A stretch of 64,000 nt of DNA. It comes from Oasisia sp. SBJ-2009 (lineage: Eukaryota > Annelida > Polychaeta > Sabellida > Siboglinidae). The stretch spans positions 1,240,001 to 1,304,000 of the forward strand of contig OZ024855.1 in assembly GCA_964017155.1 (NCBI GenBank), in the 5' to 3' direction. The translations under genes and the position numbers were made by a program. The first letter of the stretch is position 1. Each line of letters begins with the position of its first letter. Below are positions 53,901 through 64,000 of this stretch, piece after piece. Below the pieces are notes generated by a model. That model made no database searches, had not been told where the DNA came from, and was given only the letters and a program-made list of their open reading frames with translations.

Positions 53901-55021
53901 TTTATTTATGAGAGAGTGCGCGTGAAGGTACGCGCCCGGAAGTGTTGGCACTGATGTACAAGTCGGGCCCACCTCAATTTTGGTATTATAACTGTATTTT
54001 TGCCAACATTTGATACTTGATTTTGTTAATTCAATCAATTATAATCATCTTGCGCATATTAATGTTTTATATACAGCGCGTCTTAGCAGACTTTTGAGGT
54101 CGAAAAGACAGCGTGGTCGGCATAAACAAACTGCTTATCGCTCATTTCATATGCACAGCGCAGTAACATGCACCGCTGCGCTTGCGACTGGCACAATTCG
54201 CGCTGTCTTTTCGACCTCAATAGTTTGCCAAGACGCGCTGTTTATAAAATATAAATACGCGCAAGATGATTATAATTGAATGAATTAATTTAATCAAGTA
54301 TCAAATGTTGGCAAAAATACTGATATAATAGCAACATTGAGGTGTGTCCGACTTGTACATAAGTGCCAAATAGTGAAATACTGAAAACAAATTGAGAGTA
54401 TACGTGCTTTTATTTATGAGAGAGTGCGCGTGAAGGTACGCGCCCGGAAGTGTTGGCACTTATGTACAAGTCGGGCCCACCTCAATTTTGGTATTATAAC
54501 TGTATTTTTGCCAACATTTGATACTTGATTTTGTGAATTCAATCAATTATAATCATCTTGCGCATATTAATGTTTTATATACAGCGCGTCTTAGCATACT
54601 TTTGAGGTCGAAAAGACAGCGTGGTCGGCATAAACAAACTGTTTATCGCTCATTTCATATGCACAGCGCAGTAACATGCACCGCTGCGCTTGCGACTGGC
54701 ACAAATCGCGCTGTCTTTTCGACCTCAACAGTTTGCCAAGACGCGCTGTTTATAAAACATAAATACGCGCAAGATGATTATAATTGAATGAATTAATTTA
54801 ATCGAGTATCAAATGTTGGCAAAAACACTGATATAATAGCAGCATTGAGGTGGGTCCGACTTGTACATAAGTGCCAAATATTGAAATACTGAAAACAAAT
54901 TGAGAGTATACGTGCTTTTATGAGAGAGAGCGCGTGAAGTTGCGCGCCCGCAAGTGTAGGCATTTATGTACAAGTCGGGCCCACCTCAATTTTGGTATTA
55001 TAACTGTATCGTTGCCAACAT
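50972..55021. repeat. Trimeric higher-order repeat, 1,519 bp per unit
   Basis: Three monomer types recur in fixed order at 508, 504 and 507 bp: starts 50,972/51,480/51,984, then 52,491/52,999/53,503, then 54,010/54,518/55,022. Type a has CTGCTTATCGC and is followed by GAGGTGTGTCC. Type b has TTTGTGAATTC and AGCATACTTTTG and is followed by TAATCGAG, then the short spacer B. Type c has GCTCATATCATATG and CGACCTGAAAAG and is followed by TAATAACAAC. The third unit breaks down in its last monomer: at 55,022 the copy ends as a hybrid with CAATTCGCGC. Confidence 0.9.
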
Positions 55022-57259
55022 TTGATACTTGATTTTGTTAATTCAATCAATTATAATCATCTTGCGCATATTAATGTTTTATATACAGCGAGTCTTAGCA
55101 GACTTTTGAGGTCGAAAAGACAGCGTGGTCGGCATAAACAAACTGTTTATCGCTCAAATCATATGCACAGCGCAGTAACATGCACCGCTGCGCTTGCGAC
55201 TGGCACAATTCGCGCTGTCTTTTCGACCTCAATAGTTTGCCAAGACGCGCTGTTTATAAAATATAAATACGCGCAAGATGATTATAATTGAATGAATTAA
55301 TTTAATCAAGTATCAAATGTTGGCAAAAATACTGATATAATAGCAACATTGAGGTGGGTCCGACTTGTACATAAGTGCCAAATAGTGAAATACTGAAAAC
55401 AAATTGAGAGTACGTGCTTTTATCTATGAGAGAGTGCGCGTGAAGGTACGCGCCCGCAAGTGTTGGCACTTATGTACAAGTCGGGCCCACCTCAATTTTG
55501 GTATTATAACTGTATTTTTGCCAACATTTGATACTTGATTTTGTTAATTCAATCAATTATAATCATCTTGCGCATATTAATGTTTTATATACAGCGCGTC
55601 TTAGCAGACTTTTGAGGTCGAAAAGACAGCGTGGTCGGCATAAACAAACTGTTTACCGCTGATTTCATATGCACAGCGCAGTAACATGCACCGCTGCGCT
55701 TGCGACTGGCACAAATCGCGCTGTCTTTTCGACCTCAACAGTTTGCCAAGACGCGCTGTTTATAAAACATAAATACGCGCAAGATGATTATAATTGAATG
55801 AATTAATTTAATCGAGTATCAAATGTTGGCAAAAACACTGATATAATAGCAGCATTGAGGTGGGTCCGACTTGTACATAAGTGCCAAATAGTGAAATACT
55901 GAAAACAAATTGAGAGTATACGTGCTTTTATGAGAGAGTGCGCGTGAAGTTGCGCGCCCGCAAGTGTAGGCATTTATGTACAAGTCGGGCCCACCTCAAT
56001 TTTGGTATTATAACTGTATCGTTGCCAACATTTGATACTTGATTTTGTTAATTCAATCAATTATAATCATCTTGCGCATATTAATGTTTTATATACAGCG
56101 AGTCTTAGCAGACTTTTGAGGTCGAAAAGACAGCGTGGTCGGCATAAACAAACTGTTTATCGCTCATATCATATGCACAGCGCAGTAACATGCACCGCTG
56201 CGCTTGCGACTGGCACAAATGGCGCTGTCTTTTCGACCTCAAAAGTTTGCCAAGACGCGCTGTTTATAAAACATAACTACGCACAAGATGATTATAATTG
56301 AATTAATTAATTTAATCAAGTATCAAATGTTGGCAAAAATACTGATATAATAGCAACATTGAGGTGGGTCCGACTTGTACATAAGTGCCAAATAGTGAAA
56401 TACTTAAAACAAATTGAGAGTATACGTGCTTTTATCTATGAGAGAGTGCGCGTGAAGGTACGCGCCCGCAAGTGTTGGCACTTATGTACAAGTCGGGCCC
56501 ACCTCAATGTTGGTATTATAACTGTATTTTTGCCAACATTTGATACTTGATTTTGTTAATTCAATCAATTATAATCATCTTGCGCATATTAATGTTTTAT
56601 ATACAGCGCGTCTTAGCAGACTTTTGAGGTCGAAAAGACAGCGTGGTCGGCATAAACAAACTGTTTATCGCTCATTTCATATGCACAGCGCAGTAACATG
56701 CACCGCTGCGCTTGCGACTGGCACAATTCGCGCTGTCTTTTCGACCTCAATAGTTTGCCAAGACGCGCTGTTTATAAAATATAAATACGCGCAAGATGAT
56801 TATAATTGAATGAATTAATTTAATCAAGTATCAAATGTTGGCAAAAATACTGATATAATAGCAACATTGAGGTGGGTCCGACTTGTACGTAAGTGCCAAA
56901 TAGTGAAATACTTAAAACAAATTGAGAGTATACGTGCTTTTATCTATGAGAGAGTGCGCGTGAAGGTACGCGCCCGCAAGTGTTGGCACTTATGTACAAG
57001 TCGGGCCCACCTCAATTTTGGTATTATAACTGTATTTTTGCCAACATTTGATACTTGATTTTGTTAATTCAATCAATTATAATCGTCTTGCGCATATTAA
57101 TGTTTTATATACAGCGCGTCTTAGCAGACTTTTGAGGTCGAAAAGACAGCGTGGTCGGCATAAACAAACTGTTTATCGCTCATTTCATATGCACAGCGCA
57201 GTAACATGCACCGCTGCGCTTGCGACTGGCACAATTCGCTCTGTCTTTCGACCTCAATA

Positions 57260-60200
57260 GTTTGCTAAGACGCGCTGTTTATAAAATATAAATACGCGCA
57301 AGATGATTATAATTGAATGAATTAATTTAATCAAGTATCAAATGTTGGCAAAAATACTGATATAATAGCAACATTGAGGTAGGTCCGACTTGTACATAAG
57401 TGCCAAATAGTGAAATACTGAAAACAAATTGAGAGTATACGTGCTTTTATGAGAGAGTGCGCGTGAAGTTGCGCGCCCGCAAGTGTAGGCATTTATGTAC
57501 AAGTCGGGCCCACCTCAATTTTGGTATTATAACTGTATCGTTGCCAACATTTGATACTTGATTTTGTTAATTCAATCAATTATAATCATCTTGCGCATAT
57601 TCATGTTTTATATACAGCGAGTCTTAGCAGACTTTTGAGGTCGAAAAGACAGCGTGGTCGGCATAAACAAACTGTTTATCGCTCATATCATATGCACAGC
57701 GCAGTAACATGCACCGCTGCGCTTGCGACTGGCACAAATGGCGCTGTCTTTTCGACCTCAAAAGTTTGCCAAGACGCGCTGTTTATAAAACATAAATACG
57801 CGCAAGATGATTATAATTGAATTAATTAATTTAATCAAGTATCAAATGTTGGCAAAAATACTGATATAATAACAACATTGAGGTGGGTCCGACTTGTACA
57901 TAAGTGCCAAATAGTGAAATACTGAAACAAATTGAGAGTATACGTGCTTTTATTTATGAGAGAGTGCGCGTGAAGGTACGCGCCCGGAAGTGTTGGCACT
58001 TATGTACAAGTCGGGCCCACCTCAATTTTGGTATTATAACTGTATTTTTGCCAACATTTGATACTTGATTTTGTTAATTCAATCAATTATAATCATCTTG
58101 CGCATATTAATGTTTTATATACAGCGCGTCTTAGCAGACTTTTGAGGTCGAAAAGACAGCGTGGTCGGCATAAACAAACTGCTTATCGCTCATTTCATAT
58201 GCACAGCGCAATAACATGCACCGCTGCGCTTGCGACTGGCACAATTCGCGCTGTCTTTTCGACCTCAATAGTTTGCCAAGACGCGCTGTTTATAAAATAT
58301 AAATACGCGCAAGATGATTATAATTGAATGAATTAATTTAATCAAGTATCAAATGTTGGCAAAAATACTGATATAATAGCAACATTGAGGTGTGTCCGAC
58401 TTGTACATAAGTGCCAAATAGTGAAATACTGAAAACAAATTGAGAGTATACGTGCTTTTATTTATGAGAGAGTGCGCGTGAAGGTACGCGCCCGGAAGTG
58501 TTGGCACTTATGTACAAGTCGGGCCCACCTCAATTTTGGTATTATAACTGTATTTTTGCCAACATTTGATACTTGATTTTGTTAATTCAATCAATTATAA
58601 TCATCTTGCGCATATTAATGTTTTATATACAGCGCGTCTTAGCATACTTTTGAGGTCGAAAAGACAGCGTGGTCGGCATAAACAAACTGTTTATCGCTCA
58701 TTTCATATGCACAGCGCAGTAACATGCACCGCTGCGCTTGCGACTGGCACAAATCGCGCTGTCTTTTCGACCTCAACAGTTTGCCAAGACGCGCTGTTTA
58801 TAAAACATAAATACGCGCAAGATGATTATAATTGAATGAATTAATTTAATCGAGTATCAAATGTTGGCAAAAACACTGATATAATAGCAGCATGTTTGCT
58901 AAGACGCGCTGTTTATAAAATATAAATACGCGCAAGATGATTATAATTGAATGAATTAATTTAATCAAGTATCAAATGTTGGCAAAAATACTGATATAAT
59001 AGCAACATTGAGGTAGGTCCGACTTGTACATAAGTGCCAAATAGTGAAATACTGAAAACAAATTGAGAGTATACGTGCTTTTATGAGAGAGTGCGCGTGA
59101 AGTTGCGCGCCCGCAAGTGTAGGCATTTATGTACAAGTCGGGCCCACCTCAATTTTGGTATTATAACTGTATCGTTGCCAACATTTGATACTTGATTTTG
59201 TTAATTCAATCAATTATAATCATCTTGCGCATATTCATGTTTTATATACAGCGAGTCTTAGCAGACTTTTGAGGTCGAAAAGACAGCGTGGTCGGCATAA
59301 ACAAACTGTTTATCGCTCATATCATATGCACAGCGCAGTAACATGCACCGCTGCGCTTGCGACTGGCACAAATGGCGCTGTCTTTTCGACCTCAAAAGTT
59401 TGCCAAGACGCGCTGTTTATAAAACATAAATACGCGCAAGATGATTATAATTGAATTAATTAATTTAATCAAGTATCAAATGTTGGCAAAAATACTGATA
59501 TAATAACAACATTGAGGTGGGTCCGACTTGTACATAAGTGCCAAATAGTGAAATACTGAAACAAATTGAGAGTATACGTGCTTTTATTTATGAGAGAGTG
59601 CGCGTGAAGGTACGCGCCCGGAAGTGTTGGCACTTATGTACAAGTCGGGCCCACCTCAATTTTGGTATTATAACTGTATTTTTGCCAACATTTGATACTT
59701 GATTTTGTTAATTCAATCAATTATAATCATCTTGCGCATATTAATGTTTTATATACAGCGCGTCTTAGCAGACTTTTGAGGTCGAAAAGACAGCGTGGTC
59801 GGCATAAACAAACTGCTTATCGCTCATTTCATATGCACAGCGCAGTAACATGCACCGCTGCGCTTGCGACTGGCACAATTCGCGCTGTCTTTTCGACCTC
59901 AATAGTTTGCCAAGACGCGCTGTTTATAAAATATAAATACGCGCAAGATGATTATAATTGAATGAATTAATTTAATCAAGTATCAAATGTTGGCAAAAAT
60001 ACTGATATAATAGCAACATTGAGGTGTGTCCGACTTGTACATAAGTGCCAAATAGTGAAATACTGAAAACAAATTGAGAGTATACGTGCTTTTATTTATG
60101 AGAGAGTGCGCGTGAAGGTACGCGCCCGGAAGTGTTGGCACTTATGTACAAGTCGGGCCCACCTCAATTTTGGTATTATAACTGTATTTTTGCCAACATT

Positions 60201-60527
60201 TGATACTTGATTTTGTTAATTCAATCAATTATAATCATCTTGCGCATATTAATGTTTTATATACAGCGCGTCTTAGCATACTTTTGAGGTCGAAAAGACA
60301 GCGTGGTCGGCATAAACAAACTGTTTATCGCTCATTTCATATGCACAGCGCAGTAACATGCACCGCTGCGCTTGCGACTGGCACAAATCGCGCTGTCTTT
60401 TCGACCTCAACAGTTTGCCAAGACGCGCTGTTTATAAAACATAAATACGCGCAAGATGATTATAATTGAATGAATTAATTTAATCGAGTATCAAATGTTG
60501 GCAAAAACACTGATATAATAGCAGCAT
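57260..60527. repeat. Out-of-register tandem duplication, two 1,634-bp copies
   Basis: The segment 57,260-58,893 is repeated at 58,894-60,527. At the junction GCAGCAT (58,887-58,893) is followed directly by GTTTGCTAAG (58,894), which joins two different points of the right arm and leaves a partial monomer of about 113 bp. Both copies share GCATATTCATG (57,594/59,228) and GGTAGGTCC. The length equals three monomers plus about 113 bp, so unlike the other duplications noted it is not a whole number of monomers. Single-base differences, such as CAATAACATG at 58,210, separate the copies. Confidence 0.9.
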
Positions 60528-62729
60528 TGAGGTGGGTCCGACTTGTACATAAGGGCCAAATAGTGAAATACTGAAAACAAATTGAGAGTATACGTGCTTT
60601 TATGAGAGAGTGCGCGTGAAGTTGCGCGCCCGCAAGTGTAGGCTTTTATGTACAAGTCGGGCCCACCTCAATTTTGGTATTATAACTGTATCGTTGCCAA
60701 CATTTGATACTTGATTTTGTTAATTCAATCAATTATAATCATCTTGCGCATATTAATGTTTTATATACAGCGAGTCTTAGCAGACTTTTGAGGTCGAAAA
60801 GACAGCGTGGTCGGCATAAACAAGCTGTTTATCGCTCATATCATATGCACAGCGCAGTAACATGCACCGCTGCGCTTGCGACTGGCACAAATGGCGCTGT
60901 CTTTTCGACCTCAAAAGTTTGCCAAGACGCGCTGTTTATAAAACATAAATACGCGCAAGATGATTATAATTGAATTAATTAATTTAATCAAGTATCAAAT
61001 GTTGGCAAAAATACTGATATAATAACAACATTGAGGTGGGTCCGACTTGTACATAAGTGCCAAATAGTGAAATACTGAAACAAATTGAGAGTATACGTGC
61101 TTTTATTTATGAGAGAGTGCGCGTGAAAGTACGCGCCCGGAAGTGTTGGCACTTATGTACAAGTCGGGCCCACCTCAATTTTGGTATTATAACTGTATTT
61201 TTGCCAACATTTGATACTTGATTTTGTTAATTCAATCAATTATAATCATCTTGCGCATATTAATGTTTTATATACAGCGCGTCTTAGCAGACTTTTGAGG
61301 TCGAAAAGACAGCGTGGTCGGCATAAACAAACTGCTTATCGCTCATTTCATATGCACAGCGCAGTAACATGCACCGCTGCGCTTGCGACTGGCACAATTC
61401 GCGCTGTCTTTTCGACCTCAATAGTTTGCCAAGACGCGCTGTTTATAAAATATAAATACGCGCAAGATGATTATAATTGAATGAATTAATTTAATCAAGT
61501 ATCAAATGTTGGCAAAAATACTGATATAGTAGCAACATTGAGGTGTGTCCGACTTGTACATAAGTGCCAAATAGTGAAATACTGAAAACAAATTGAGAGT
61601 ATACGTGCTTTTATTTATGAGAGAGTGCGCGTGAAGGTACGCGCCCGGAAGTGTTGGCACTTATGTACAAGTCGGGCCCACCTCAATTTTGGTATTATAA
61701 CTGTATTTTTGCCAACATTTGATACTTGATTTTGTTAATTCAATCAATTATAATCATCTTGCGCATATTAATGTTTTATATACAGCGCGTCTTAGCATAC
61801 TTTTGAGGTCGAAAAGACAGCGTGGTCGGCATAAACAAACTGTTTATCGCTCATTTCATATGCACAGCGCAGTAACATGCACCGCTGCGCTTGCGACTGG
61901 CACAAATCGCGCTGTCTTTTCGACCTCAACAGTTTGCCAAGACGCGCTGTTTATAAAACATAAATACGCGCAAGATGATTATAATTGAATGAATTAATTT
62001 AATCGAGTATCAAATGTTGGCAAAAACACTGATATAATAGCAGCATTGAGGTGGGTCCGACTTGTACATAAGGGCCAAATAGTGAAATACTGAAAACAAA
62101 TTGAGAGTATACGTGCTTTTATGAGAGAGTGCGCGTGAAGTTGCGCGCCCGCAAGTGTAGGCATTTATGTACAAGTCGGGCCCACCTCAATTTTGGTATT
62201 ATAACTGTATCGTTGCCAACATTTGATACTTGATTTTGTTAATTCAATCAATTATAATCATCTTGCGCATATTAATGTTTTATATACAGCGAGTCTTAGC
62301 AGACTTTTGAGGTCGAAAAGACAGCGTGGTCGGCATAAACAAGCTGTTTATCGCTCATATCATATGCACAGCGCAGTAACATGCACCGCTGCGCTTGCGA
62401 CTGGCACAAATGGCGCTGTCTTTTCGACCTCAAAAGTTTGCCAAGACGCGCTGTTTATAAAACATAAATACGCGCAAGATGATTATAATTGAATTAATTA
62501 ATTTAATCAAGTATCAAATGTTGGCAAAAATACTGACATAATAACAACATTGAGGTGGGTCCGACTTGTACATAAGTGCCAAATAGTGAAATACTGAAAC
62601 AAATTGAGAGTATACGTGCTTTTATTTATGAGAGAGTGCGCGTGAAGGTACGCACCCGGAAGTGTTCGCACTTATGTACAAGTCGGGCCCACCTCAATTT
62701 TGGTATTATAACTGTATTTTTGCCAACAT
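59692..62729. repeat. Two further 1,519-bp trimer units
   Basis: Starts at 59,692/60,200/60,704 and 61,211/61,719/62,223 repeat the a-b-c order of the 51-55 kb trimer. Both units share ATAAGGGCCAAATAG and ATAAACAAGCTG, which are absent from the 51-55 kb units, so this pair arose by a separate local duplication. Here type b has TTTGTTAATTC in place of TTTGTGAATTC. Confidence 0.88.
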
Positions 62730-64000
62730 TTGATACTTGATTTTGTTAATTCAATCAATTATAATCGTCTTGCGCATATTAATGTTTTATATACAGCGCG
62801 TCTTAGCAGACTTTTGAGGTCGAAAAGACAGCGTGGTCGGCATAAACAAACTGTTTATCGCTCATTTCATATGCACAGCGCAGTAACATGCACCGCTGCG
62901 CTTGCGACTGGCACAATTCGCTCTGTCTTTTCGACCTCAATAGTTTGCTAAGACGCGCTGTTTATAAAATATAAATACGCGCAAGATGATTATAATTGAA
63001 TGAATTAATTTAATCAAGTATCAAATGTTGGCAAAAATACTGATATAATAGCAACATTGAGGTGGGTCCGACTTGTACATAAGTGCCAAATAGTGAAATA
63101 CTTAAAACAAATTGAGAGTATACGTGCTTTTATCTATGAGAGAGTGCGCGTGAAGGTACGCGCCCGCAAGTGTTGGCACTTATGTACAAGTCGGGCCCAC
63201 CTCAATTTTGGTATTATAACTGTATTTTTGCCAACATTTGATACTTGATTTTGTTAATTCAATCAATTATATATTGATCTTGCGCATATATATGTTTTAT
63301 ATACAGCGCATCTTAGCAGACTTTTGAGGTCGAAAAGACAGCGTGGTCGGCATAAACAAACTGTATACCGCTGATTTCATATGCACAGCGTAGTAACATG
63401 CACCGCTGCGCTTGCGACTGGCACAAATCGCGCTGTCTTTTCGACCTCAACAGTTTGCCAAGACGCGCTGTCTATGAAACATAAATACGCGCAAGATGAT
63501 TATAATTGAATGAATTAATTTAATCAAGTATCAAATGTTGGCAAAAATACTGATATAATAGCAACATTGAGGTGGGTCCGACTTGTACATAAGTGCCAAA
63601 TAGTGAAATACTTAAAACAAATTGAGAGTATACGTGCTTTTATCTATGAGAGAGTGCGCGTGAAGGTACGCGCCCGCAAGTGTTGGCACTTATGTACAAG
63701 TCGGGCCCACCTCAATTTTGGTATTATAACTGTATTTTTGCCAACATTTGATACTTGATTTTGTTAATTCAATCAATTATAATCATCTTGCGCATATTAA
63801 TGTTTTATATACAGCGCGTCTTAGCAGACTTTTGAGGTCGAAAAGACAGCGTGGTCGGCATAAACAAACTGTTTACCGCTGATTTCATATGCACAGCGCA
63901 GTAACATGCACCGCTGCGCTTGCGACTGGCACAAATCGCGCTGTCTTTTCGACCTCAACAGTTTGCCAAGACGCGCTGTTTATAACACATAAATACGCGC

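Larger units (their letters stand above)
29308..64000. repeat. Satellite array, right segment (~507-bp monomers, about 68 copies)
   Basis: The array resumes in the same orientation and phase as on the left, starting in the remainder of the interrupted loop A, and runs to the window edge, where it ends inside a monomer. Anchors recur at 29,695, about 30,203, 30,707 and so on to about 63,749. It shares the arm-loop-arm-spacer design but has its own variants: TATATTGATC in the left arm (from about 33,786), CTGCTTATCGC in loop A, TAATCGAGTATC and GGCAAAAACACTG in the right arm, and TAATAACAAC. Apart from the partial monomer at 58,894 and a 24-bp deletion at 35,537, no break in monomer register is seen. 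Confidence 0.98.

Noticed and set aside
1..64000. CRISPR array
   Set aside because: The repeat unit is ~507 bp and there are no short repeats separated by unique spacers. The LINE context is eukaryotic.

Overview
The window is almost wholly one tandem-repeat (satellite) array broken by a single retrotransposon insertion. About 61.8 of 64 kb consists of roughly 122 head-to-tail copies of an AT-rich monomer of about 507 bp (504 to 508 bp by variant). I see no cellular gene, tRNA, rRNA, CRISPR array or unique-sequence DNA. A long homogenised satellite with a LINE (non-LTR retrotransposon) of an animal-type family inside it points to a metazoan heterochromatic, possibly pericentromeric or subtelomeric, region. 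The species cannot be fixed from the sequence; a marine invertebrate is only a guess.

Layout: positions 1-27,065 are satellite (about 53 monomers). Positions 27,066 to about 29,295 are a 5'-truncated LINE on the minus strand. It carries a long open reverse-transcriptase frame, a very short 3' UTR with a small hairpin and an ATG-repeat tail, and it is flanked by a candidate 12-bp target-site duplication. From about 29,296 to 64,000 the satellite resumes (about 68 monomers).

The main finding is the architecture of the monomer. It is a near-complete inverted repeat: a left arm of about 169 bp, an 87-bp loop (loop A), a right arm of about 168 bp that is the reverse complement of the left arm at roughly 89% identity, and an 83-bp spacer (spacer B). 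In tandem this gives alternating dyad axes every ~253 bp through the whole array. Loop A and spacer B hold further small inverted repeats. The LINE sits in loop A, just beyond the end of the left arm.

The array is also organised at higher levels. The first half has in-register block duplications of 3, 8, 11 and 13 monomers. The right part, especially 51-55 kb and 58-62.7 kb, is built on a 1,519-bp trimer (508+504+507). One duplication of 1,634 bp is out of register and leaves a partial monomer at 58,894. A monomer variant marked by TATATTGATC appears only right of about 33.7 kb, so the array contains at least two sub-domains. The short open frames that recur in each monomer (89-93, 63 and 83 codons) begin at TTG, not ATG, and are by-products of homogenised repeats, not genes.
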